Assembly (NCBI GenBank): GCA_013399895.1
Contig: VXBA01002171.1
Location: 345,868 to 409,867, forward strand
Source of the DNA: Serilophus lunatus
Taxonomy: Eukaryota; Chordata; Aves; Passeriformes; Eurylaimidae
Direction of reading: 5' to 3'
Length of the DNA stretch: 64,000 bases
The notes under the pieces are model-generated. The model had not been told where the DNA came from. It made no database searches and saw nothing but the letters and a program-made list of their open reading frames with translations. A program made the translations under genes and the position numbers. Shown piece after piece: positions 1 through 12,788 of the stretch (positions within the stretch are counted from its first letter, which is position 1; each line of letters begins with the position of its first letter).

Positions 1-3000
1 AACCCCATAGACTATAAAGATTCCATACAGTATAACCAGTGCTTACAGTAAATTCCAGTATAAGGAATCTGCACCAATAGCTGGAGCTGCAAGCTTTTAA
101 AAACAGGGTGTACACTTGACTCTAGGAATCAAGGACATGTCTTAAATTGACGTGAGGGAACTGAAGGGTAGAAAAACTGATACATCACCCACTATTTTAG
201 CCAGGTACCATACTTTTCATAGAAATTTAATAACAAGTCAGTTTTTATACTGTTGGGTCCCACTGCACTATCTTGGAAGAACCAGCTGTTCTCAGTGCAA
301 CAGGCTGGTACTTTGTTGTGTATTCTCAGGGGATTTCACTGACCTGTCCTCCCTGGACTGGCTGAGCAGGGCAGGTAAACAGTTGCTGGCAGCTACTCCC
401 AGTTCTGAAAAACAAATTGCAGACCATTATCAGCTCTTCTGGTAATTGCTGCAGGATGGAAAGCAGAGTGTAATAAATCACAACATCATTATACTAAGGC
501 CCAAATGGTCTGGCATATTTTTGCTTAAGATGGTTAATCCAGAAGTAGTGTAGACTACAATGGCAAATAAAAATATCCTATATTGACTAGTATGTATGTG
601 GGCTTTTTTGTACTTGTTCATATTATTCACAACACGTTTTAAGCTAATAAAAATAATGTTGTCTTTACCTACAACAGTAACGTTTTCTTTTTAACTCTGT
701 AGGAAGAAAATCCCTCGGTCTTCAAATATGAGAGCCTTGAACTCTGCACAAGGCATTACAACTATTACAAAGGTACCACAGTTAATGACTGCGGGCTAAA
801 GGTTGGTATACTTTTATTGTCTGTAATCTGTCTTTAAGGAAAACGTCCAGGGCTCATCTATATCTCAGTATTTACATGGACATCACATAATTTCCAGTAA
901 AGTTTTTCAAGCCATGTGAAAAGAAGTGACCTGGGGCATAGTAAAGTTCTTCAAATTCCAGTAAAATACATAAACTTCAAAACTTGGATTTTAAAAGAAA
1001 GAAGCTGTAAAATCAGGCACTTTCAAACAATCATGTTAACAGAAGAAATTTAATGGGATTTCCCTTGAGATATTCCAAGAACTGGTACAATCCCAGGCAC
1101 TGAGCCAACAGGATCCAGGCATGTCAGTGAGGTGCAAGATAGGGAGAATTCAGCAGCTGTGTTCAAAAATACACATTTGATGTTCAGCCAAGGAGCAACA
1201 TTAATGGCACGTGTGGATTTGCCAAGTTCCCAGAGAAAAGTGCAAGGATGGAGAGGAGAGAAAGGAAATAAGTAAAACAAGAGAGGGAAAATTATATATG
1301 ATAGAATTTTGCTTCTCCCTCCAGTTTCATCAAAGCCAAAAGGTAACTCCACTCATTGCAGTATCTTCCATCTTGATCAGATTTCTTCCATGAATAAGCA
1401 ACTGGATTTCTACCAGACAACTGGAAATCTCCCAAAAAGTACAATCCTCTGATGTGCTAGCAACACTGGAATTAGATAAAACACTCACAAGAAAGACCCT
1501 TTGATTTAGTGGATGTGACTTTCATAAATGCTTGTGTTCAGAAAGAGCAGCTTTATAAAAAACATTTGACCCTAGTCTACAGTCTCTGCCTAAATGAGTT
1601 TAAGTTACCTCAGTATCAAATATACCCTCTTTTTTTTTTTCTTTTTTTTTTTACTTTTTTGATGATGGCATTGTTATTATTTTCATCCAGTTAAAAAAAA
1701 TAAAAGGTTCTGCAGGGCTTGTACTAAACACATCAGGATTATTATAATCAAATTTTGATTGAAATACTATTAATGATCTGTCCTGGGAATACAAAGTATG
1801 ATTTTTGGGTTGATAGCATCTTTGTGATGGAGAGCACATTTTTTTAATTGGGTTCTTGGAGGGAATACTGCAAAGCTTGTTGAGTTCACGTTTTGATCCA
1901 AACTGCCCTGCGTGCATGTATATAGTTGCAAATATTTAATTATGTCCATGACTACATTAGATACACTGCACAGGGAGAAAGTAGAGAACAGAGCACCAAG
2001 ACAGGGCAATCTTTTTAACCCAGATCATTAAAGTGCTGTTCGATGCTACCATGACCGACAGAAAACTTGAGACAGAGGCCACGGTACCATCAGTGCCAGA
2101 CACACCTACCCTGGGTCAGCAGCCACAGTCAGGTGGGCTGGTCCCTGCAGGCGCTTCAGCCAGGAGGATTTGTCCTGACCCTTGTACAGCAGTGCACCTC
2201 ATGTACAGGAAGAGCTATCAGATTTTTTCTTTCCTGTTAATGCTCAGTACACTTTGTGCATTGAAAACTGGTACCAGCAACCTGCTCTGAGCAGCACTAC
2301 ACACAGGTAGTTGCTCTGGCACTGAAACAACAGGCTCACTTATCTCAGAGATAGGGCAAGAGCTTGCCATGGAGTGATCCCCGTTTAATTGAGAGCTGAC
2401 AGCTGTTTACATCACCAAGGATTTAGCTGCAGTGTAACTACTCTTGTCACAAGCCACGTAGCTTTGAACGTTGGACAGTTTACCTCCAAATCTTTTACAT
2501 TGTGACAGACACCCTAATCATTGTGGAAGCTCACAAACGGTATTTTCAAAAATGACAGTTTTACTGCCTCCATCTTTACACCAGCTACTCCACAGTGACT
2601 GTTATTTTTGGAGTTGTTGAGGGTTTTGATTATTTAAGAAAAAAAACCCAGGCTGCTGCTAGTACTCCTAACAGAGTAAGCACTGTCTCTTACACAGACT
2701 GAAAAACTACTTAACATTACAGAACAGTCAGTAATGGTGGCTCTTACACTACCATCTGTCTACGTAAATGCGACTTCTGCTGCCGGTGAGACCCAAGAGA
2801 ATATATTCCAATGCAGACTACTTGCTACCACTTTTCTGTTATTTCAGTGTTATCATAATGCTCAAATTAAATGAAAGTTAAAGCAGAAAAGTATATCATG
2901 TCCACTCTCAATTTTAGGTGTCACTGAAAACACTGCAAAAATGCCCAATTCACAAAACTTCTTTCTCTACAAGACACTTTGCTGATTGCAATTATATCAA

Positions 3001-3639
3001 CAAAGATGAAATTCTTATATACAAGAGTGGATACTGGCAAGAGAAACGCTAAACCAGCTTTGTTAATTCCAACAGTGTCAGATATTCTAGTTTGCCAAAC
3101 ACCTGCATTGATTTCTGCGTGTCTCCCTCCAGCATCACCCTTACTTGTGGTGACCACTCTCATCACTAATTTTATTGCCAAAAAAAAGAACTTATTGTGG
3201 CAACATTCCCCTAAAATCAGCAGTGCTTTCAGGCACCGGGGCTGTGTCTGATCTGTAGAAGACGCAGCATCTCCTCAATCAGCCATGCCTTCAATTTCAT
3301 TTTAAGCCAAAATCCAGAAGCACATCAAAATCTAACCCTCTTGCTCGCTTATTGTGCGAAGGAACCCAGGTGCATGTGGTGGATGGGAACTAAGAGAGAT
3401 GCCTGAGGCACTGGGGTGTCCTGGCATGCTCCCATTGTTTAATTCCTTGCAGGACAGACCATCTTCTCAGATATGAGGGTGATGAGTGCTGCGTAAGACG
3501 TAGAACACATCAGCATTTATCACAGCATTATTGGAATGGAGGAGATGAAAGAAGATGGACAGATTGGATGAAATACAGGTACCATCTAGTTCCTCCTTCC
3601 TCCCAGGACACGGGTATTGCCAGTAGATCAAACTTGGTT
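1..3639. other. Non-coding sequence, no gene seen
   Basis: This stretch is AT-rich and has scattered stops in all frames; no open frame exceeds about 100 codons and none resembles a known protein. Apart from the thymine tract listed separately I see no recognisable repeat or RNA gene. Confidence 0.7.
1630..1652. repeat. Poly-T tract, interrupted once
   Basis: Eleven T, one C, then eleven T. It could be a slippage-prone homopolymer or the decayed tail of a minus-strand retroposon. I see no retroposon body next to it, so a plain low-complexity tract is the simpler reading. Confidence 0.9.
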
Positions 3640-3755
3640 TTGCCTGGCCAGGTCCTGAAAGCTCTCTTTGATGGTTGGATGTGCCAGGTCTCTCTGGGCT
3701 GCCTGTTCCCAGCTGCACTATTCCAGCTGCACTGTCCTCTTAAACGCAGCAAGGT
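3640..3755 (-). repeat. Possible degenerate CR1 LINE fragment
   Basis: Around 3683-3720 the order of words (GGATG, then TCTCTCTGGGC, then CCTGTTCC) follows the antisense CR1 3' region, where a GGATGG...CTCTCTGGGCAACCTGTTCCAGTG block is typical. The flanks do not align well and the CR1 3' terminus is missing. It is a decayed or chance match; a repeat-library search would settle it. Confidence 0.35.
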
Positions 3756-6585
3756 ATAGAAAAACTGCATAGTTTAGCAGTATTCACAGAACCAGTCTAT
3801 TTAGACCTAGTCTAAATACATTTAGAACTGTAATCAGCTAATAAAAGACCTCTGGGCTGTATGAGAGGAGGATGGGACAGTGAGTGAAGCACTTAGCACT
3901 TTATCATTTGATTTCCATGCTGAAAAGAATCATTCATCTGCAATGTCACCTGGAGAATGGTGGGTGTTGTCAGAAGATCAAGGTCCAGCATCAGGCAATG
4001 TAACAAACATTAACCGCTTCATCTCTTTTCACTGGGCAGTATTTTAATTTCATTTTTTATTGAGCCTGATTATTAGTTTATGACAAGTGTAAATTATAGA
4101 AGAAGCAGACCTAGATCACCTCCTACAGGCTAAGGAAAGAGCAGACTTTTCCCTGACATGAACATTGTGGTTCCTGGACCTCTGCACTGCGTTTCTAGTA
4201 CCTTCAAAAAGCACTGAGTCCATCAGACTGTTCTAGCCATGCTGAACTGCAATTATGGCTCCCCCAAATATGTTTAGCAGCCAGGACTAACAAGGACTTT
4301 AAGAAATCAAAGTACTCCTTAGATATTTTCTCACTTCATGCAATCAGAAACTACCTTTGCAGATGAACCAAGATATTTCTTTTCTTAAATTTCTTAGAAA
4401 CCTTTTCTGCAAAATGGGGTTTATGCAAGCAAATTTAAAATACTGTGGGAGAAAGTGCATATTAAAAGTATAACATATCCTCTTTACTGATCGTGATCTG
4501 AGAGTTAAAGTGTGTTTGAAACACTATGTTTTGCAATCCAGTCTATGTGATGAGTGATAAGCTATACAGTCATAATTAACAGTAGCGATAAATGAAATGT
4601 ATTACATTCTGTGCAGCCCTATTTGCATTGCAAAAAACCCTTTTTAGATTACAATGAACTCTAAATTACAGAGTAAACAAGTTTTGGCTACAACTTGAGG
4701 CCCAGCAGGGAGGAAGGTATCGTTTGCCACCCTAGCAGAGGAATGCTGTTTACATCTGACTGGACTGTCCTCAGAGACTCTGCAGCTTTAACACACAAGA
4801 GGCTGCAATCACACCCCCACAGTCCCTATGCTTAGTGGTTTTTATTGGATGGCTACAGACTTCCAACTCAACACCAGAAGCTTTCAGCAGTGCTTAACTT
4901 TCTGAAAAGTGGTGAAGTACAGCCTACCTTTGAGCCAGCCTGGTGATCAGTAGGCTGCCGGATCAGTGGCATGAAACATTATGTGTTTTCAAGAAGAAAC
5001 AAGTCTTTGCTATCCTTTTGGGCAAGCGGCAGATAAGGGACAATAGGATATTTGCTTTAAACTTTTTCTTCTCTTTCTCCATATGGAAAACATAGTTACA
5101 TTCCAGGGCCTTGGATCACCTTGATCTCAGACAAACTGAGCATCAATGTATATATGGTACAGACTAAACTGATTGTGTTGGTTCATGGTCTTTTAGTGCA
5201 GTGTCAAGGAAAGGCAGATGTTCCCTCTCTGATATTCAGAGACTAGCAGGTCACCTGTATATATCTGTCACCACTATAAACTGTGCTCTAAGTGGTGTTT
5301 TCACAAGGTTCAAATTTATGCTTCTTAAACGCACACACAAGGCTATTAGGGTGACATCATGATGACAAGAGTGTGTCTTTAGCTGGCAGGGTAAGATCAC
5401 ATCTGGAGGTGGTACAGATTGTGAACAACAACCAGAGATGTTGAAGGCTGGTTGCCACTAGTTTTGCAACTCACAGAACCCGGTAAGATTCACAATATCT
5501 TTTGGACTACCAGCTTCCCACAGTTTTTATTCCCTCATCTCCATCGACAATGACATAAAATACTCCTCTTCTCTGTTGGCCATCATAACACGTTCCATGC
5601 AATGACCCGTCAGGAGTGCCATCCTGAAGTCAACCAGAAACTGCAGGTGAAAAGACACCAACCCTTCCTCAGTCACAGTCCCCTCTTCAGAGCTAGACCA
5701 GACCAGCAAAGCAGAAGCTGAAGCAGAGTAAATTTATGCCTGTCTGCAAGCTCTCAACTCACCACAGAGAGAGCCATAGTGCATATTACCCAAAACATTC
5801 AAGCTTCAGCCCATTTAATACTTAAGGACTTAGGAACTTCAGTGTTGTTTGAAGAAACTTGACTTAGAAATTGGTTCTCTCTTTGTCCAAAATAGTTTAA
5901 ATTAGTTATTCTTCCAGATATACTACAATTTGGTTCTCTAGAGAAAGAAAAAAGAGGCAGGGGTATCTTCAAAGGGAAAAGAATTGTCAGGCAGGGCAGA
6001 GCCTTTTTACTTGGGTGTGTATTATTGATAGGACTGTTACTTTTTTGCATTTAACCTTAAGTCACAATTAATAAGGAAGTGTTGGGCTTTTGATTCTTGT
6101 TATAAATCAGCCCATATAATTTAGATTTAGCGGTGTAACTTTAAATGCTTATTTTTTCTGCAAATAATTTCTATAAAAATTGGAGCTGGAATAAAAGCTT
6201 GCCTGACCAGATATGATTCCTGTTCTTTGGAATGAAGTAGAACACAGCAGAACCTGTGCACTCATGGTAGCATTCTTCTGCAACCTCCCATGTACAGTTT
6301 CACTTGGAATCAGAAGTGCTGAAGAGGCCCGATCACATAAATGCAACCAGTTCAGAAAACAAAACAAAGAAAAAATAAAAATACATGTTTGGTGCATAAC
6401 CTGAGGTGTATCTATACAATGAGCAGGCAGCAGAACCTTCTGGTTCAGGTGACAACAGGGAAAAAGAAAAGAAAACAACTTGTTAAAACATTACCTGAAG
6501 CTGAAGTTTCTAACTCTGTGCCAGGTGCGGTACATGCTTGAGCAACTCTTTTCAATTAAGCTATCATCCCAGTGATCCCTTGTGG

Positions 6586-6726
6586 GTGGCACGGCTCCGT
6601 GCTGTCCTCATTGTGAGCTAGACACTCCACCACACGCCTTTGCACTAATTATTATCTCTGCTGTCCTATGTGTTCATCAAGGAGCCGCGCTCCCACATTC
6701 CCAGCTCAGCTCCCGCTCCCGCGGGG
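6586..6726. other. Small CpG-containing GC-rich pocket
   Basis: Eight CpG dinucleotides fall between 6592 and 6723, ending in the 8-bp palindrome CCCGCGGG at 6718-6725, within otherwise CpG-poor sequence. It is too short to be a CpG island. It could be a small regulatory element, an old GC-rich exon or repeat remnant, or chance. The two overlapping open frames here (6582-6869 and 6670-7008, plus) match nothing I recognise. Confidence 0.5.
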
Positions 6727-9700
6727 CAGGTGCTGCACACCCTGGAACTGGAATCCCCAGTGACAGCAACAGCCAAAGTGAGCAAATATGCTTATCACAG
6801 CCCGCTCTCCTTCATTTCCCAAAGTTTCCTTGCAGATTCCCTCATGAAGCAGGCATGTGCCACCAGTGATTGTATAAACCAGCAGTTCTCAAGTAAAAAG
6901 ATGAGTTTTTCATGTGTTAGATTTCCAAAGTCAAGGGCAGAATTTCTTAGCAGCTCCTGTACTCCTTGGCTACTAATTCCCCATCTGCTGAAGGCAATGG
7001 CAAGGTAATAGAATAACAGACAGATTTGTCTTGGAAAACAGGAAGACTTTCTGGCTGAATTAGCTTTTCTCGGCTGTCTCTAGAAACAAATCTCCCTAAA
7101 ATATCAGCAACAAATCAATTTTACTGCTTTTCAGTAAAGAGCAGGGAAATTACCTTTTCTGATTTCAACTTTCTTCCAGTGTCACAAAGCCATCAGGCCA
7201 AATAATCTCCTAAGAATTTACCATATGTTCAAATTGGAACCTGAAAATAGGCTTATTTTCTGTTTAGTCTGAATCCAAAGCCACAGAATGAAGTTTATGT
7301 TCAAGATACCTGAATCTGGAACCTCTCAAAATGTGAAAGGTTTAGGTCTGTGCTTGTAGCTTTGTTTTTGGTTCCATTTCTAATGAAAGATAACTTAAAA
7401 AGTAAGGATTAACAATTTATTGGGGTAGTAATCTACAAAAAGCCCTGCATCCGAGGTATTAGAAAGCAATATAAATTCTTTTTGGAAATGTAAATGCTAT
7501 TTAAATTTAAGTAGGTATTATTCTCAGTTGGTTAGATGGGGACAGTGAGAGTCTCTGACTGGATTTTCTGGGAATCAGATAGGTCTCTAAATCATTAACT
7601 TAGTATTAAATCATCCTACAAATATAAATAAATTGAGAGACTTATTCAGGAATGTCTTGCAGAATGTAAGTAGTTTCTAGATGAATGACTCATGAGATCA
7701 AAGCCAAGGAAGACACCCATTTAATTAGGGTGAAAAGTCTTGAGCAAATCTCAAGACATCCTTGCCAGACACAAAACCTCTCCTTGTGCTCTCCAGTTTT
7801 AACCGGCTCTTCCGAAACTACCCTACAAAAAATAGAACGAAGCTGAAAAGCAGCAAATCTAGGAATCCTCCTACCAATTCCAGAACACTGCAACCACCAA
7901 TAAATATTCATAGGTTTTTCTACAGTGCAAATTATCTAACAGAACAGGTTTGCAAGCAGAATCCAGCCTTGCACAAGTCAGCCTTTAAATTCCATGACAA
8001 CTTTACCAGTTCTGCCCTTCAGATGGACAAGTGGCCCAGGTTGGCAGTACAGGCCAGTGAGGTAATTGCAGGGTTCCTTTGCATCACAGAAGATCTATGT
8101 CCTCCATAGTCAATTTTCTCATGACACAATCCATCATGCTGTTAAGGAACAACTCATCCTTGACTGCTCATTCAGAGCTAAGCAGAAACCTCAACATTCT
8201 TTCACCTTTCAAAAATATTCACCTTTTTCTTTTTTCTCCAGACAGCCAGTTTATTTTAGCTGATATCTGAGGCAGGAAAATTAGACCAAATTTCCAGTGG
8301 ATTTTCAGAAGTTAAAATAATGAATGTATTTGTAAAGTCAACACCTAAAAAATTTCCCTTTGTATTTCTGTGTTTTGCATGAACTAGGAAGTCTGATGTG
8401 TCACTAAGAAGAAAATATTATTTGTTCTATGAACTCTCGTTTCCTCTGTCGCAGTTGTGAATTTGGTGGGTGTGTCTCTATTATGGAGTGGAAAAATAAT
8501 GCTTCTCTACACTTTGCAGTATGCCTCAATTTTATACTATCTGACTTCATTTCAGTAATTTACAATTACATTTGACAGCCATTGTTACTGTCTGCTTCAG
8601 TATCACAGCAATCAAAAACTGAATGTACTCAGTACTAAATTCTCCAGTTATATTTACATTGATCATGTTGCTCACTCTTCATTACAACCAAGATCTTATT
8701 TTCATAATCATTCCTCCTGCATCCAGGCAGGACTCTCTCTAGGTCTCTTCTGGAGAACAACAACCCAACTATGCTAAATCTCTGCGCTGGTTTTGTTCTT
8801 TGAGCTCTCCAGAATACAGAAGAGACAAGAGTACAGCCACGATAATGTGTTGCTTGTAATTTTCAGTGATCACAAGATTCATCTGAGAATCTGTTACAAA
8901 AAGTGAAGGTCAAAAATTACTGCAACTTATCAAAATCTAGTGCACGAGTGGTTATAAAGGGACTTTCTTCCTTGGATCTGGCTGCCTGCAATACTTTGAG
9001 ACCTATTCATTTGACATGAGGATAGCATTAACGTAAACTCAAATGTTATTTCCCTACAATGCAATTAATTTTGTCAAGCAAAATACAAAATTTCGTTTCC
9101 CTAAAGCTGCAGAAATTAAGTAAGGGAAGATGGTTTATATGGTCAAACTTTCAAGTCTTTTTCCAGGCAGCACTTGGCTCAAAAACTCTCTCTCAGTAAT
9201 AAAGGTATATAGGTAAAGAAGATCACCACTGAGAACTAACCTGAGAAACGTGGTCCAGCAGCACAGAACTGTTTCTGCTCAGTTGAGTGCCATCACAGGA
9301 CTTGTGTACATCTTCTCTCTTGCTCCCTCTCACATTGTCCCATTTTCTTTCATTCAGGGGAGGTGCAAGTTACCCTCATCTAAAAATTGACAAACACGAG
9401 AATCTGTTGCATTGGCTTTTCTTCAAAAATCACATTTACCATCATCTCCCCACATCCTTTACTAGGAAAGCTGTTCTGGATTTTCTAGAAAAGTCATAGT
9501 CTGAATGAGGGGACTTTCAACAAAATTGTGGCGTACTGACAATTATGGTGTCTGGACTGAGCATATTTTGCTGAAAAGACATTTTATATCCACACCATTA
9601 GAACCCAGAGTGTAAGACAGTGTAATGAAGACATCTGATACAGTACTTGTATGCAGTCTGTGCCAAGACTGGTCACAGTTACTGTGCTACTTACTATCAT

Positions 9701-10095
9701 TACTATTATCTCTTCCAAACACATTTTCAGTCCTCATCTCTCTACAACTGCAAAATATGAAGAAATAAAGATGAATAAGAGCAGGAGAACAAGAGACAAG
9801 AGAATGTAGGGAACAATAAAGGGAGTGTAAGTAAAAGAGCATCTCATATAAAAAAAAAGAAACATCAATAAAAGTAATTACATCTTTTCCTTTATTTTTC
9901 AGTACTTATCTGATATCATCCTCTGCTTTTCTATGCTTTGTTCAAAACAAAGGTATGACTACCCTGATCCTTCACCCTTCTATTATAATTTCTCTCAATT
10001 TTGTACCTAAAATCAAGAAGACAGATAAAGGATATCTAAAATCAGACATGCAAAATAGGATTTCTGCATTGTACTCAAAAGCCTGGCATTGCACA

Positions 10096-10143
10096 AACAC
10101 AAAAAAAAAAACCAACCAAAACAAACCAAAACAAAAAACCCCC
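10096..10143. repeat. A/C-rich simple sequence
   Basis: A run of A followed by repeated AACC/AAAC units and a terminal C run. Low-complexity tract; no transposon body is attached. Confidence 0.85.
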
Positions 10144-10790
10144 ATAGTTATCTATTACCCTAATTTAAGGTGTGCAATTAACAAAGCTGAAATGCAAACA
10201 CTGCCTCTTCTTAAGTCACTGTGGGTGTATAGATATATGACATATCTAATAAGAAGCTGAGCATCCAGCTACTAAGATGCTCCTATAAGCTGTATCACAA
10301 TCCTCTTAAAGATTTAGGGAAATCAGAGGCTCAGCTTTGCCATCTGTGGCTTAATAAATATTTTCTTCAAGGCTTTGTGCCTTGTTTTAGCAATGAAGAA
10401 AATAGTCATTTCTGAGACATGGCATCACCATGCGCTCCTTCTTGTCTTTCTTGAACAGGCCATTTTGCAAGGGGACGGGTGGTAGCTGTGGTGTATGCAG
10501 TTGAAATACAGCTTCTGGGCTTCATTGTGTGACCCATCAAGGCTGTGTTAGATCAAGGGTGTCTGTGCGCTCTGAATCCCTGTCTTTGGGTGAGAACTGT
10601 TAAAAGATGCTCATAAAAGCAATACTGACAGGTCTATCTGAGTATCCAATGGACTTACAAATCATCGTGGTCTCACAGCAAAGCAGAGGGATCTCTCAGG
10701 AGCAATTCAAATCTTTGGATGCCGACTTCTCACATCCTCAGCTCTGAGGAACGCAATATATTTGAGATGATTGTGTGAAAATTTTTCTAT

Positions 10791-11114
10791 ATCACAGAAT
10801 CATCAAGATTGGAAGAGATCTTCAAGATCGTCAAGTCCAATTGTCAGTCCAACAACATCATAATCATCCCTATTGCCCAGTACCAGGTTCAGACACTTAT
10901 GAACACTTCCAACACCTCCCTGGGCAACTTATTCCAAGGCCTAACCACTCTTTCAGTGATTTTTTTTTTTTCTAACATCTAATCTGTTTCTCCTCTGTTG
11001 AAACTTAAGGCCATTTCCTCTCATCCTTTGACTTGAGACATGGCAGAAGAGACTGACCCCGTCTCACTACAACCTCCTTTGAGGTAGTTATAGAGAGTAA
11101 TGAGGTCTTCCCTA
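10791..11114 (-). mobile_element. CR1 LINE, 5'-truncated 3' end
   Basis: The left edge (ATCACAGAATCATCAAG) is the reverse complement of a CR1 3' terminus. It is followed in the expected order by antisense CR1 landmarks: a TTGGAAGAGATCTTC-like block, CCTCCCTGGGCAACTTATTCCA near 10915-10935, a T-rich block before TCTAACATCTAATCTG near 10971-10984, and GCCATTTCCTCTCATCCTTTG near 11010. The element therefore reads on the minus strand with its 3' end at the left. Only about 320 bp are left, the usual severe 5' truncation of CR1, and the many substitutions make it an old, inactive insertion. The right edge abuts a 16-bp palindrome. Confidence 0.92.
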
Positions 11115-11115
11115 G

Positions 11116-11131
11116 TTGATCAATTGATCAA
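11116..11131. repeat. 16-bp perfect palindrome TTGATCAATTGATCAA
   Basis: Two abutting copies of the self-complementary 8-mer TTGATCAA give a 16-bp perfect palindrome at the broken 5' end of the neighbouring CR1. This is directly visible; any function is unknown. Confidence 0.95.
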
Positions 11132-11649
11132 TTATTCAAAGGATCCAAGATAATTCCTTCCCCTTTTGCTCAGAGTCAACAGACACACTATTTTTCCAGT
11201 GCTGCTTAAGCAGTATCAGCAGACACAGGGCAATTCTGCAGTTCTGCACATTCTTCACCACGTTCAATGATGGAGCCTCATCCAATGCTAACTCCACTGA
11301 GGAATCCAAATTCTGCATGCTCCAACTTCACTACTCATATCCTCAAGCTGTGGAGCTTCAGAACTATTCAAGTCTACATTAGAACAAAGGAAATAAGAAG
11401 AATTTGGTCAGCTTCTAAGATAAATTAAGGAAATAGAGATGAATAGCATTTCTGGAGCTTTAGATGAAGATAAAGAAGGCTTGCATAGGACAAAGGATGC
11501 GAGCATGAGAGGTACTGCTATTCAAATGGATGTAAGGAAGCTTCCTAAGCAACTCAAGAAAAAGCCAATAGTTTCCAAAGTTTTTACAAGAACTTGGAAG
11601 AAGGAGGAGAGGCATATAGAAGTAATCCATAATAACAAACGGATTGACC
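11132..11649. other. Non-coding spacer
   Basis: Between a CR1 and a MIR fragment. The open frames here (for example 77 codons at 11439-11672 plus) run into repeat sequence and have no coding signature I can recognise. Confidence 0.6.
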
Positions 11650-11785
11650 CAGGGTTAAGAGCAAAAGACTGATAGCCAGAAGGCCTCATTTCCAGTATTA
11701 ACTTTGCCACTGACTTGGGGTATAATGTCCATGCTTCCTGACATTGGTGAGACTGCTGTCTCCCTCTGAGTCACAGATTCCCTTC
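11650..11785 (+). mobile_element. MIR-type SINE fragment
   Basis: The order GGTTAAGAGCA, then GACTGATAGCCAGA, then a CAT.TCCAGTATTAAC segment in the box B position, then TTTGCCACTGACTTG, follows the tRNA-derived head and core of MIR: A-box-like GTGGTTAAGAGCA, then GGTTCGAATCC, then CTGCCACTTACT. The distal part ends in CTCTGAGTCACAGATTCCC, like the MIR CTCAGTTTCCC block. Divergence is high, as expected for a family that predates amniote radiation. A search against MIR/CORE-SINE consensus would confirm it. Confidence 0.65.
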
Positions 11786-12533
11786 ACACGTGTGTTTCAG
11801 ATGTCTTCAAGCTGAAAGGTCTGTCTTCTTACTCATGGTTTCAATTTCTGCTGCAGCCTGGAGCTGTTAAGTTATAACATAAAAATAAAAGAGAGAATGG
11901 AAACTATGTAATACCATCACAGTTGGTTTGATTTGATTCTTTAACAGCTTCAAAAGTGATAGTTCTTCATAATTTATCTGTTTTCAGAGACGGATTCTGA
12001 GCTTGTGCACATCATAATTTTTACGTGTATTTTCATCAGAGCACTATGCACGAGGAGGTCATGTTTAAACTTGAAAACACATTGTAGAGGGAGCTTCAAC
12101 ATATTGCACTAAAGTCTTAACAAGCATATCTGCAACTATTTCAAGAAGTGTTTTGTGGATAGAACTACACAGGAATAAAGTGCTGCCCATAGGATATTTC
12201 AGAAGTGTTTCTTTTCTGAAGAACCATGTCCTGGATTCCTTTGTACTACTGTACATCAAAGAGGGGGGGAAAAAAGAAACAACAAATGAAATTCCCCCGA
12301 ACAATTTATTCTAGAAGAAGATCTGTCCTTGTCAAATTAATGCAACTCAGCCTAAAATTGTCAATTTTAAGGAATGACTGAGAGATGCCACTTATTTAAA
12401 TTGAAACAAGTACTTTGCTCTGAAAAGCAGACCACAAGTAGGGACAGATTTGCAAATCAGCTGCCAAACCAATGCATGCAGAAGACAACAGCCTTTCCAC
12501 TTCACATATCCGAGTGGACAACTGACAGTTTCT

Positions 12534-12558
12534 ATGTGCAGTTATGTGAACTGCACAT
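12534..12558. repeat. Perfect hairpin, 10-bp stem, 5-nt loop
   Basis: ATGTGCAGTT (12534-12543), loop ATGTG, then AACTGCACAT (12549-12558), an exact reverse complement. Related words recur just downstream (GTGCACAGTT near 12596-12605). Confidence 0.95.
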
Positions 12559-12741
12559 GTAATCATGGCAATTGCATGCAGAAATTGCATGAAAAGTGCA
12601 CAGTTAATTTGGCTTTTAAAAAGAGAGTAATCCTGTAACACTGTACACAAAGTAGTCAAGCAATAATTACAACTTGCTCTTCGAACCTCTCAGAAAATAC
12701 TTGGTGTTTCCATGCAGTTGTTATAAAATATTTTCCAGCTG

Positions 12742-12761
12742 TCAGTGTGCCTGCACACTGA
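12742..12761. repeat. Inverted repeat, 9-bp arms, 2-nt spacer
   Basis: TCAGTGTGC, CT, GCACACTGA: arms are exact reverse complements. Lies just before a T16 tract. Confidence 0.95.
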
Positions 12762-12772
12762 TACGAAGGTAC

Positions 12773-12788
12773 TTTTTTTTTTTTTTTT
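12773..12788. repeat. Poly-T tract (T16)
   Basis: Uninterrupted run of sixteen T. No retroposon body is evident beside it. Confidence 0.95.

Larger units (their letters stand above)
3756..10790. other. Non-coding sequence, no gene seen
   Basis: About 7 kb with no supportable gene. The longest open frames (115 codons at 7762-8109 plus, 112 codons at 6670-7008 plus) show no known domain. The CpG pocket near 6.6 kb and an A/C-rich tract near 10.1 kb are listed separately. The remainder looks like ordinary unique avian intergenic or intronic DNA. Confidence 0.7.

Noticed and set aside
7265..7310. Word CTGAATCCAAAGCC resembling an ancient sauropsid repeat
   Set aside because: Too short and diverged to separate from chance without a repeat library.
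8262..8300. Possible antisense MIR (ATCTGAGGCAGGAAAATTAG)
   Set aside because: The match is limited to a single short word with no core or B-box region.
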